64,000 bases of DNA from Planctomycetota bacterium (GTDB lineage Bacteria > Planctomycetota > J058 > JAJDCQ01). The notes beneath the pieces were generated by a model, which worked only from the letters and a program-made list of their open reading frames with translations, was not told the DNA's origin and searched no databases. The position numbers and the translations under genes were made by a program. Of the stretch, positions 47,214 through 55,567 are shown one piece after another; the stretch's first letter is position 1, and each line of letters starts with the position of its first letter. The stretch is taken from contig JAJDCQ010000186.1 in NCBI GenBank assembly GCA_029260755.1, positions 1 to 64,000 of the forward strand. The letters run 5' to 3'.

Positions 47214-49446
47214 CCGCGAGATCGAGTCGAGCCTCCGGACGCTCCTGGGCGTCGATGAGGGATCGGTCGAGCGGGTTCGTTCGAGCGTCGCCGCCCGGAT
47301 CGCCGCGGCGAGCGCCGCAGCCGCAGCCGATGCCGGCTCCGAGCCGGTGACGACGCTCGCCCGCCCCGGGCCGGCGCAGGAGACGGCCGGATGGGTCGCC
47401 GCCGCGGCCGCGATGATCACGGCCGCGCTCGCGTTCCTCGCCCTCGGCTCGGTCGGCTCCGGCGTCCCCGCCCCGGCGCCGGAGCGGGTCGTTCGCCCGC
47501 CGGTCGAGAGCGACGCCGCGCCGGCCGTCGACGAGGGCGTCCCCGCCGATCGCGGCGCGCCGGCCGACGCCGAAGCGCCCGCGGCCGAGCCGCTCGTCAT
47601 CGAGATCGCGCTGTCGCTGCCGCCCCCGCAGATGGCCTACGACGACGACCCGCGCCAGCTCGGGCGCCTCGTCCGGGAGGCCGACGTGATCGTCGTCGGC
47701 ACCGTCGGCGAGGTCGGCGGCGACGCGGTCTCGTTCACGGCCGAGACGCTCCTGCTCGGTGATGAGGCCGCGCTCCGGCGCGGGATCGGGCGCGGCGGCG
47801 ACGGCCCGCGCATCGCCTGTCACTCGGCCCTCGTCTGGGAGGAAGGCGAGCACGTCGTCCTGTTCCTCCAGCGCTCCGCCGAGGGGCGGCTCGAGGTGCT
47901 CTACGACGGGGCCGGCAAGAACACGCTCCCCATGGTCGGGCTGTTCGAGCAAGGCGACCTGGTCGAGGTCGTGGAGCGCGGACGCCTCTCGCCCGAGCGC
48001 GCCGCCGCGATCGTGCGCGACGCCGGCCCGCGGGCGCTCCGGACCCTCGCCTCCCAGCTCGCGGATCTGCCGAGCGGCGCGTTTCCGGTCGCGAGCGATG
48101 CGGTCCAGCGGGCGATCCGCGACGCCCTCGTCGTGGCCGCGGCGCGCGGCGAGTATCCGCGCACGCCGGCCGCCCTCCAGGACGTGCTCGCCGCGTGCGA
48201 TCACCTCGAACCCGACGGCGTGCGATCGCTGCCCGCCGAGGTCGGCGCGTGGATTCGCGACACCGTCCTCCCCGGCCTCCCCCCGGCCTACGCGCGTCGC
48301 TTCCAGGTGCCGCGGATCCTCCGGCCGTTTGCCCTGGCGCGCGCGACCTGGGCGCGGGCCGCGGTCGACGCGCACGTCGCCGAGGCCGAGGCGAGCGCCC
48401 GGGCCCGTCCGGTGATCGGCGCGTATCAGAGCTGCGTCCAGGCGTGGGATCAGCTCGCGGCCTACGATCGCGCGGCGGCGGCCGAGCGGGCGTCGGCCGC
48501 CCTCGAGGGGCTGCCGAAGATCCACGGCTTCGACGGCGGCGAGATCCTGATCCGGCTCCTCGTCTGGGAGGCGGACGGCGCCGAGCGTGAGCTGCTCCGC
48601 CGGGTGACCGAGCAGCGCATGAACGGCGACCCGGTCTGGCTCGACGTGCTCCTGCACGCGAGGAGCGACGCCGCCCGGCGCGTCGCCTGCGAGGTGATGA
48701 GCGATGCGAGCTTCACCCTCGCGCGGCTCCGCTACCCCCACCATCCGCTCCGGCTCGTCGGCACGCCCGAGGCGGCGGCGCGGCTCGCGCCGGTCGCTCA
48801 CGTCATCGCGACCAGGGTCGAGAACGCCGCCCGCACCGGCTCGATCCGGGAGGCGCGCGGGTGGTTGGAGCTCCACCTCGCGGCCGGCGGCGACCCGGCC
48901 CTCGCGCTCCGCACGGTCGCCGCGCGCGTCGCCGACGAGACCGGTCGGGACGCCGATCCCGAGGACTGGCGGATCGCCCGGCGCGAGCTCGTCCGGCGGC
49001 TCGAGGTCGGCCTCGGCCAGCGCCTCCTGCCGTGGCGCGACCCGACCGCCGCGGAGCTCCTCGCCCTCGTCGAGCCGCTCGAGGCGCTCGCCGCCCGGCG
49101 CTCCGGCGTCGAGCACGACCCCGAGATCGCCAAGCGGGTGCGGGCGGGCCGACGGCACTTCGAGGCGATGCAGTGCCGGCAGTGTCACCGCCTGAACGGC
49201 ATCGGCGGGATGCAGGCCGGAACGGGCTCGGAGCTCGCGGGCGTCGCCACCCGCTACATCGAGGCGAAGGGCTCCGAGGCGGCCGCGCGCGAGTGGTTCT
49301 ACAACCACATCACCGACCCGCGCGCCTATCCGGGCCTCGACCATCCGGTCGGGTTCGTGAAGATGCCGTCGTACCGCGAGAAGCTGACCGACGCGCAGCG
49401 ACGCGACGTCGCCGAGTTCCTGATGACGCTTCGACGATCTGGTTAG
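47197..49446 (+). CDS. Putative anti-sigma-like membrane protein ending in a cytochrome c domain
   Basis: 749-aa single-pass protein. Residues 1-45 are a charged cytoplasmic segment (DREIESSLRTLLGVDEGS), with a membrane helix at ~65-90 (WVAAAAAMITAALAFLAL). A large extracytoplasmic region (~120-640) has no family I recognise. The C-terminal ~95 residues form a class I cytochrome c: heme motif CRQCH (~658-662) and a likely axial Met in FVKMPSYREKL (~721), ending in DVAEFLMTLRRSG. The start (ATG 47197) lies inside the sigma gene, so the pair is translationally coupled. The position suggests a sigma-controlling partner that senses redox or oxygen through heme; this is inference, as the short N-terminus matches no known anti-sigma domain. 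Confidence 0.8.
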   Translation: MASHVDREIESSLRTLLGVDEGSVERVRSSVAARIAAASAAAAADAGSEPVTTLARPGPAQETAGWVAAAAAMITAALAFLALGSVGSGVPAPAPERVVRPPVESDAAPAVDEGVPADRGAPADAEAPAAEPLVIEIALSLPPPQMAYDDDPRQLGRLVREADVIVVGTVGEVGGDAVSFTAETLLLGDEAALRRGIGRGGDGPRIACHSALVWEEGEHVVLFLQRSAEGRLEVLYDGAGKNTLPMVGLFEQGDLVEVVERGRLSPERAAAIVRDAGPRALRTLASQLADLPSGAFPVASDAVQRAIRDALVVAAARGEYPRTPAALQDVLAACDHLEPDGVRSLPAEVGAWIRDTVLPGLPPAYARRFQVPRILRPFALARATWARAAVDAHVAEAEASARARPVIGAYQSCVQAWDQLAAYDRAAAAERASAALEGLPKIHGFDGGEILIRLLVWEADGAERELLRRVTEQRMNGDPVWLDVLLHARSDAARRVACEVMSDASFTLARLRYPHHPLRLVGTPEAAARLAPVAHVIATRVENAARTGSIREARGWLELHLAAGGDPALALRTVAARVADETGRDADPEDWRIARRELVRRLEVGLGQRLLPWRDPTAAELLALVEPLEALAARRSGVEHDPEIAKRVRAGRRHFEAMQCRQCHRLNGIGGMQAGTGSELAGVATRYIEAKGSEAAAREWFYNHITDPRAYPGLDHPVGFVKMPSYREKLTDAQRRDVAEFLMTLRRSG

Positions 49447-49626
49447 TCGCTGTCGGTGAAAGTGTTGCGGTGATCGCGCGCCTCCTCGTCGACCCGACGG
49501 GGGGGCCGACTCGCGTTCGGGGCCATCGCCCGATGGTACGTTTCCGTAACATCCATCGACCGGACCCCCGCTAGACTCTCGTCTCTCGCCAACCGACGTC
49601 GACAACCCGAGCAGGAGCCTCCCCCG

Positions 49627-51237
49627 ATGCGCTCAGCCATCGTCTCGAGCCCCCGTCTCGTCGCCGCGATCGCGCTCGCGGCGTCCCTCGCCCTCGTCGC
49701 CACCTGGTCGCCGCCGGCGGCCGTCTCCGACGACGGCGACGGACCCGTGCGCGGGTTCGGCGCCCCGGGCGAGGACCCGGCCCTCGACAGCGACCTCGAC
49801 TCCGCGGAGATCAAGAAGGCGATCGGCAAGGGCCTCGAGTGGCTGCGCAAGCAGCAGAACGCCGACGGCAGCTTCCAGAGCAGCCACAGCGGCACCTATC
49901 CGATGGGCCCGACGGCGATCGCGGTCCTCACCCTGCTCAAGTGCGGCGCCGACAAGAACGACCCGGCCGTCGTCAAGGGCTTCGACTTCATGCGCCAGAA
50001 GTGGCAGGGCGGAGGCGGCGGCGGCAGCGGCGCCGGCGGTCTCGGCGGCATGGGCGGAATGCTCAGCGGCCGGCGCACCTACGACGTCGCCCTCGTCGTC
50101 CTCGCGATCGAGGCGCGCTACGCCCCGACCGAGAAGATGCTCGAGAAGAGCAAGGACGACTACGCGACCGTCGCGCGGAAGGTCTTCCGCAAGGCGAACA
50201 AGCAGGACCGCGCGTGGATCGAGGAGGCGGTCAAGTGGTTCGTCCAGACGCAGGAGGCCCGCGTGTGGCGCTACCCTGGCGGCGGCCAGGACCTCTCCTG
50301 CACCCAGTACGTCCTCCTCGCCCTGAAGGCGGCGAGCCGGATGGGCGTCAAGGTGCCGTCGGAGACGTTCAAGAAGGCGCTCGACTACCTCCTCGTCGAG
50401 CAGGACAAGTCCGGCTCCGAGGTCGACTACTTCCCGCTGCCGGCCGCGGACGGACCGATCGCGAAGATGAAGGCGAAGAAGAAGCCGCGGCGCATCGGCA
50501 AGAGCAAGCCGAAGAGCGGCGGCACGGTCGAGCGTGAGGGCGGCGGGAGCGAGTCGGGCGAGCGTCCGAAGATGTTCGCCCGCGGCTGGGCCTACATGCC
50601 GCGCCACGGCGGACAGAGCGACGGCTCGACGACCAAGCCCCAGGGTGGCGGCGGCGCGCAGCCCGGCGGCGGGGCGGGCGGCTTCCCGATGCCCGGCGGC
50701 GGCGGCGCCCCCGGCGGGGGCGGCATGCCTCTTCCCGGCGGGCTCGGCGGCGGCGCGTTCTCCATGACGACGGGCAGCATGACGGCGGCCGGCGTCGCCG
50801 GCGTCGTGATCTGCAAGAGCGAGCTCGAGGCCGACAAGAGCTTCTGGAAGCGGTTCGGCAGCCAGGCCGATCAGTCGATCCGCGATGGCTGCGCGTGGCT
50901 CGCCAAGAACTTCAGCGTCCGGACGAACCCGCCCGGCGGCAACCACCACTACTACTACCTCTACGGCCTCGAGCGGGCGGGCGTCCTCGCCGGCACCTAC
51001 GACTTCGGCGAGCACGACTGGTACGACGAGGGGGGGAAGTACATCCTCGGCGCCCAGAAGAGCGACGGGTCGTGGGTCGAGAGCCTCGGCGGCCTCGGCA
51101 TCGGCGGCATCGGCGGCGCCGACGCGATGAGCGACACCTGCTTCGCGCTGCTGTTCCTCAAGCGCGCGACCGTGCCGGTCGTCGACATCCCGCCGAAGCG
51201 GGTCATCACCGAGTCGTTCCAGGGCAGCGGGAAGTAG
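49627..51237 (+). CDS. Secreted prenyltransferase/squalene-cyclase-like alpha/alpha toroid protein
   Basis: 536-aa protein with a signal peptide (VAAIALAASLALVATWSPPA). The fold is indicated by repeated motifs of the type GLEWLRKQQNADGSFQ, ARVWRYPGGGQDLSCTQYVL and YILGAQKSDGSWVES, as in terpene cyclase/prenyltransferase toroids. Planctomycetota have many such secreted copies without known enzyme activity. No cyclase DxDD or QW-rich catalytic set is clear, so a binding role is as likely. Two Gly-rich inserts (near residues 125-145 and 335-375) interrupt the repeats; the second is Gly/Pro/Met-rich. AGGAG precedes the ATG. Convergent with a second toroid protein 46 bp away. Confidence 0.8.
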   Translation: MRSAIVSSPRLVAAIALAASLALVATWSPPAAVSDDGDGPVRGFGAPGEDPALDSDLDSAEIKKAIGKGLEWLRKQQNADGSFQSSHSGTYPMGPTAIAVLTLLKCGADKNDPAVVKGFDFMRQKWQGGGGGGSGAGGLGGMGGMLSGRRTYDVALVVLAIEARYAPTEKMLEKSKDDYATVARKVFRKANKQDRAWIEEAVKWFVQTQEARVWRYPGGGQDLSCTQYVLLALKAASRMGVKVPSETFKKALDYLLVEQDKSGSEVDYFPLPAADGPIAKMKAKKKPRRIGKSKPKSGGTVEREGGGSESGERPKMFARGWAYMPRHGGQSDGSTTKPQGGGGAQPGGGAGGFPMPGGGGAPGGGGMPLPGGLGGGAFSMTTGSMTAAGVAGVVICKSELEADKSFWKRFGSQADQSIRDGCAWLAKNFSVRTNPPGGNHHYYYLYGLERAGVLAGTYDFGEHDWYDEGGKYILGAQKSDGSWVESLGGLGIGGIGGADAMSDTCFALLFLKRATVPVVDIPPKRVITESFQGSGK

Positions 51238-51283
51238 CGGTCGGCAGCCAGCCTCCCCGCCGCCCCGGCGTCGTCGCCGTCGA

Positions 51284-53284
51284 CTACGGCTTGTAGGTGA
51301 CGGTGACCGTCGTCCGGGTGATGTTCCCGACCGGGTCCTTCGCGACGATCTCGATCTCGTTGCGGCCGGCCGCGAGCGTGACCGTCTCCATGAAGTAGAA
51401 CGCCTGCTCGCCGACGACGGGCGTCTCCTTCCCGCCGACCCACACGGTGCAGCCGTGCTCGTCGACGTGGCCGTCGATCGTCATCCGCGGCACGCGGACG
51501 ACGTCGGCGACGTCCTCGAGCTTGATCCCCGGTGCGGTCGAGTCGCGGACGACGGTTCGCCTGGCGCGGGCGCGCCCGCCATCGGCGTCGGCGGCGACGA
51601 TGTCGATCTCGTTGATCCCCTCGCGCAGGCGAACGGTGCCCGAGAAGCGAGAGCCCTCGACCTCGACGCGGCGCCCGTCGATCCGGACGACGAGCGGCGG
51701 TGTCAGGCCGCGGACGTGTCCGTTCACCTCGATCGACCGCTCCGTGGTCACCAGCCCCTTCTCGGGCGATGCGAGCTCGACGAGGGGACCGCTCGGCGGC
51801 GGGGCGGGCTCGGCCGGCGCGCCGCGGGGACCTCGGGGCGCGCGCGCCCCCGCGGCGGGCCGCGGTCGCTCGGTCTGCTCGAGGGTGAGGGCGTTGATCG
51901 CGGTGGCGTAGACGCGTCCTCCGGCGATGCACCACTCGCCGATCGGATCCCACGAGCCGCTCTCCGGCCCGCCCATCCGCTGCTGGCGCTCGAGCGCGCG
52001 CCGCACGCTCTTGCGCCAGCGCGACCACTGGGCGTCGGTTCCGAGGGCCCGGAGCGCGCCGGTCGCGTGGAACCAGTAGTAGAAGTTCGCGTTCCGGACC
52101 TCGGTCGGCGTCTCCCACTCGGGGAGCGAGCCGAGGAGCAGCTTCCGCCCCGGGTCGAGGATCGTCGCCGCGATCGGCAGCCCGGCGTGGGCGCGTCCGA
52201 GGAGGGCGACCGCGGTCATCGATGGCACCTCGTCGAAGCGCCCCCGCTGGATCGGGAGGTAGGACGAGCCGCCGCCCGGGGTCTGGTAGCCGGTGACGCC
52301 CTCCTTCGATGTCGCCCGATCGAGCCACGCGACGCCGCCACGGAACGCCTCGTCGGGGACCTCGATGCCGGCGCGGCGGGCGGCGTCGAGGGCGGCGAGC
52401 ATCCAGCCGGTGACCGAGGTGTCGTTCTTGCCGGGGCGGACGCCGTACTTCCATCCGAGCCCCGGGTTCTGCGCGGCGAGGCTCCAGTTGACGGCCCGCT
52501 CGAGGACGGCGCGCCGCTCGGGGCTCGAGGTGTGCTCCTCGGCCTCGGCGAGGGCGAGCGTGGCGATCGCGTGGTTGTAGATCTGCTCGCCGTCGCGGAA
52601 TCCGATCGCGCCCGCCTCGACGCCGGCCCGGAACGGCGCCTGCGTCGTGATCCAGTCGAGCGCGCGAGAGAGCGCGTCGCTGGCGCCGGGGTCCTCGCCG
52701 AGGCGGATCAGGGCGAGCGCCGCGAGCGCGGTGACGCCGACGTCGTAGCGCGGGTCGCCGCGCTCGTCGCGCGCGCCCTGGCACATCTCGCCCGCGCAGA
52801 GGCGCTGCCAGCCGTCGACGTCCCACCGCCCGTCCTTGCTCTGGTGCGCCTCGAGCCAGGCGATCGTCGAGGTCTGCCACGCGGGGCGAGGATCGACGGG
52901 AGCCGGCGCCGGGATGGGCGGCTGGCCGCGCGGGACGATCTCGACGGGAGGCGCCGGGTCCGAGGTCGGGGGCTTCGGGGGCGGCGTCGCGCCGTCCCCG
53001 GCGTCGAGGAACTCGACGCGCCGGACGCGATCCTCATCGAGGCGGCGCGTCGTCCCGTCGACGGTCACGAAGTGGTAGGTGCGGCTCTCCCACTTCGTGA
53101 GCGTCCCCTCGATGACGGTCCCGTCGTCGAGGGTGATCCGCACCTTCTTCGGGGGCGCGGCGAAGGCGAGGCTCGTGCCGAGGAGGAGGCCGCCGAGGAT
53201 GACGGCGCTCGCGAGGAGCGTCGGACGCGGACGCGTCCCGGGGCGGCGGGGGCGGTTCGGGGTCATCGTTACACCGAGGGTCAT
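51284..53284 (-). CDS. Secreted alpha/alpha toroid protein with C-terminal Ig-like domains
   Basis: 666-aa protein. A signal peptide (LLASAVILGGLLLGTSLAFA) is followed by a small beta module (ITLDDGTVIEGTLTKWESRT...VRRVEFLD) shared with the protein at 34013-35200. After a Pro-rich linker comes a squalene-cyclase-like toroid (~130-470; WLEAHQSKDGRWDVDGWQ, AVNWSLAAQNPGLGWKYG). The last ~170 residues are two tandem beta-sandwich repeats of the 'LREGINEIDIVAADADG / LAAGRNEIEIVAKDPVG' type, seen in bacterial Ig-like and glucodextranase-type domains. The ATG at 53284 is used. Likely extracellular binding protein or scaffold; enzyme activity is not evident. Confidence 0.8.
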   Translation of the reverse strand: MTLGVTMTPNRPRRPGTRPRPTLLASAVILGGLLLGTSLAFAAPPKKVRITLDDGTVIEGTLTKWESRTYHFVTVDGTTRRLDEDRVRRVEFLDAGDGATPPPKPPTSDPAPPVEIVPRGQPPIPAPAPVDPRPAWQTSTIAWLEAHQSKDGRWDVDGWQRLCAGEMCQGARDERGDPRYDVGVTALAALALIRLGEDPGASDALSRALDWITTQAPFRAGVEAGAIGFRDGEQIYNHAIATLALAEAEEHTSSPERRAVLERAVNWSLAAQNPGLGWKYGVRPGKNDTSVTGWMLAALDAARRAGIEVPDEAFRGGVAWLDRATSKEGVTGYQTPGGGSSYLPIQRGRFDEVPSMTAVALLGRAHAGLPIAATILDPGRKLLLGSLPEWETPTEVRNANFYYWFHATGALRALGTDAQWSRWRKSVRRALERQQRMGGPESGSWDPIGEWCIAGGRVYATAINALTLEQTERPRPAAGARAPRGPRGAPAEPAPPPSGPLVELASPEKGLVTTERSIEVNGHVRGLTPPLVVRIDGRRVEVEGSRFSGTVRLREGINEIDIVAADADGGRARARRTVVRDSTAPGIKLEDVADVVRVPRMTIDGHVDEHGCTVWVGGKETPVVGEQAFYFMETVTLAAGRNEIEIVAKDPVGNITRTTVTVTYKP

Positions 53285-54008
53285 GGGCTCGTCCTCTCCT
53301 AAGATCAACCGTTCCTCGGGCGATCGTCTGAGCAGACGCCGTGCCGGTCGCGAGTCTTGACTGGAAACCTCTTATTTACAGTGTCTTCTGTTCGGGGGCG
53401 GATGCCGCCCGGCGATCGGACGAGGTCGACCTCCCCGTCGGGAGATCGCGCTCGGGGAGAATCACCCCGACCGGTGGAGACCCGCGACGCGGCCCCCGGA
53501 ACCCCCGGATGAACCGTCAAGAGGTGGTGAACCCCGGGGTGGTCGAGGGGCTACTGTGCCATCGTGTGAAGCCCGCCAGAGTTGAGAGTTACGTCGGCGT
53601 TTGTCATCAAACGAAGAGGCTCGATGACCGACCGACCTGGACAGAGATCATCGCCGCTGCTATGTTTCCGATAACGATGTCTCCCCAGGCATCGGGACGC
53701 TCCGAGAGGAGCCATGCTCCTCGCGGAGATACGTCGATTCCGCACGAACGTGGTGCGGAGGGGCGTTGACAGCCCGCTGGTCGGCGACCGGATCCTCGGC
53801 CAGACGGGGTAACCCCTCAAGAAAAGGAGGTGATCCCGAATGGCCGATGGCTGTAAACGAGACCGGAGGTGGCGGTCGACGTAATGAGCAATTCCGGGCT
53901 TCATGCGCCGGAATGCTATGTCGACGGACCATTTACGTCCGACGAGTCACCAGGGCCGACCACCGCGGGGACGTGGGGGTCGGCCTTGTCTCATCTCATC
54001 CAGATGCC
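53285..54008. other. Unexplained 724-bp intergenic block
   Basis: No convincing gene lies here on either strand. Base composition is more balanced than in the flanks, and the short open frames have non-protein-like composition. It contains an extreme Shine-Dalgarno with a 14-residue mini-frame (53823-53884) and several short G/C stems. It could hold a structured RNA, or be a remnant of acquired DNA. I could not match it to RNase P, tmRNA, SRP or 6S RNA. Confidence 0.4.
53823..53884 (+). promoter_or_regulatory. Extended Shine-Dalgarno with 14-codon leader-like frame
   Basis: AAAGGAGGTGATC (53823-53835) is fully complementary to the 3' end of 16S rRNA over 13 bases. Nine bases after GGAGG an ATG (53840) opens MADGCKRDRRWRST, whose TAA overlaps another ATG as TAATG at 53884. 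This looks like a leader peptide or ribosome-binding regulatory site, but the second frame soon runs antisense to the lipoprotein gene and is not convincing. Confidence 0.4.
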
Positions 54009-54680
54009 CTACGAACCGTCATCCCCGAGGTCGCCCTCGGAGAGACCCCGACTGTCCACCACGGTCGTGAGCACGCCCTTCGGCGAGAAGATGAGCGTGA
54101 CCCGTCCAGGCGCGCCCGCTCCGAAGCCCAGGTTGAGGGTCAGGTTGCCGATGAACGGCACCGGGATGAACTGCGAGGCCGCGCCCGGCCCGATCCGGAT
54201 CAGGACGTGGCGGCGGCGCGCGTCGCCCCACCCCATGAGGTCGCCGGCCGGCCGGCGGAGCCACAGGTTCGGCGGACCCAGGATCGCGGCCGCCTCGCCA
54301 GGTCGGGTCTCGCCGATCACGAGCCGGTCGAGGTCGTCCTCCTCGACCGGAGTGCCGGTCCGGACAACCTGGTGGGCCACGAAGCTCTGTCCGAGGACGG
54401 CGAAGCGGGCGCCCCCGATCAGGCCGTCGACCCCCCGGAACCGCGACCCCAGGTCGGGCGGGTAGGCCCGGAGGCGCGGCTCGCCGGTCCGCGCGACCGA
54501 GATCCCGCGCTCGCCGACCTGGAACGAGCGGCCGCTGATGATCGGCTCGATCCGGCCCGCGGGGCTGATCGGACCGATCATCGTGTCATGGATCACCGAG
54601 ACCGCGCCGCAGCCGCTGAGCGTCGCCATCGCCACCACGAGTGTCAGGGAACCGGCGACGATCGTCGTGATTCTGGGCAT
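54009..54680 (-). CDS. Predicted lipoprotein of unknown function
   Basis: 223-aa protein. The signal peptide ends in a lipobox, LSGC (MATLSGCGAVSVI), so Cys at ~residue 25 should be lipidated and anchor the protein in the membrane. The mature part is beta-rich, with PNLWLRRPAGDLMGWGDARR and a C-terminal hydrophobic repeat (FIPVPFIGNLTLNLGFGAG). No family recognised. The ATG at 54680 is chosen as the start of the signal peptide. It is divergent from the membrane-protein gene at 54833, sharing a ~150-bp promoter region. Confidence 0.75.
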   Translation of the reverse strand: MPRITTIVAGSLTLVVAMATLSGCGAVSVIHDTMIGPISPAGRIEPIISGRSFQVGERGISVARTGEPRLRAYPPDLGSRFRGVDGLIGGARFAVLGQSFVAHQVVRTGTPVEEDDLDRLVIGETRPGEAAAILGPPNLWLRRPAGDLMGWGDARRRHVLIRIGPGAASQFIPVPFIGNLTLNLGFGAGAPGRVTLIFSPKGVLTTVVDSRGLSEGDLGDDGS

Positions 54681-54832
54681 GGAAGCGTCCGAGATCGGCG
54701 TTCTGCGAGGAGCATCGACGCGTAAGTCCCGCATTATACCCCCGCGTCTGCGGGAGCGGAGAAGGAGCGAGAGTTGCGGTGGTTCGCGCGCGTCGAAACG
54801 GGTCGACGAGCCACCGCCGTGAACGAGTCGCG

Positions 54833-55567
54833 ATGACCACGACGAACGACCCTCGCCCGGCGACCGCCGCGGACCCGAGCCCTCCGGCTCGCGGCCGCGT
54901 CCGTCTGTGGCGCCTCGTCGCCCTGGTCGTGCCGCTGCTTCTCTTCGCGCCGTGGGTCGACGGCTGCAACGAGGACATCTCGGGGATCGGCGTCATCCAC
55001 ATCGGCGGCGAGCTCGCCTGGGAGGTGGCGAGCGACCCGCCCAAGGCGGTCGCCGAGTCGTTCGACAAGGGCCTCGACGGTCCGATCACGGGCGCGCTCG
55101 GCGCCCTCGGCCTTCCGCTCCTCGGTGTCGCGGTGGCGATCGTTCTGCTCGTCATCTCGTTTCGGACGCGACGTTCGGGTTTCGTGGGGCCCATCTGCTG
55201 GGGCGCGGCGACGGCGCAAGGTCTTGTCGTCACGATGCTCGAGTCCTGGGGCGGGATGCTCTGGGGCTTCTTCGCGACCTGGGGGACGCTCCTGGGGCTG
55301 GCGGTCCTCGAGGCGAGCTTCGCGGGCGCGCGGTGGCGACGACGTCGGAGGGAGCGGCTGGCGGCCAACGAAGCCAACCCCATCTCCGTATCTTCGGGCG
55401 GGACGGGCCCCTGGCTCGACCCCGACCTCGATCCCGAATCCCCGCGGAGAACTCCCGGCCATGCAGACCGCCCGCCGCCGTCCGTCCCCGTCCACGAGCC
55501 TGTGGGCGACCGCGACGGCCCTCTCGACCGCGACCGTCCTGCTCCTGCTGCCGCTTCCCCGGCCTAG
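54833..55567 (+). CDS. Small polytopic membrane protein of unknown function
   Basis: 244-aa protein with about four hydrophobic segments (LWRLVALVVPLLLFAPWV, GLPLLGVAVAIVLLVISF, CWGAATAQGLVVTML, GFFATWGTLLGLAVLEA), then a basic stretch and a Pro/Asp-rich tail. The tail (from ~residue 205) is encoded by DNA that also encodes the signal peptide of the next protein in another frame; this 107-bp same-strand overlap is unusually long. The real stop may be earlier in a corrected sequence, or the overlap may be real. No family recognised. Confidence 0.6.
   Translation: MTTTNDPRPATAADPSPPARGRVRLWRLVALVVPLLLFAPWVDGCNEDISGIGVIHIGGELAWEVASDPPKAVAESFDKGLDGPITGALGALGLPLLGVAVAIVLLVISFRTRRSGFVGPICWGAATAQGLVVTMLESWGGMLWGFFATWGTLLGLAVLEASFAGARWRRRRRERLAANEANPISVSSGGTGPWLDPDLDPESPRRTPGHADRPPPSVPVHEPVGDRDGPLDRDRPAPAAASPA

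Noticed and set aside
53823..53837. Possible 3' end of a 16S rRNA gene on the minus strand
   Set aside because: Only the terminal anti-Shine-Dalgarno stretch matches. The conserved helix 45 sequence that should follow is absent, so it is read as an extended Shine-Dalgarno.
53840..53884. Ribosomal protein THX-like mini-gene (M-x-x-G-x-x-R-x-R-R)
   Set aside because: The resemblance is confined to a few residues, and the frame stops after 14 codons without the conserved GKI...RP part.
53766..54725. Long plus-strand frames over the lipoprotein gene
   Set aside because: They run antisense to a protein with a clear lipobox signal peptide and have low-complexity composition.
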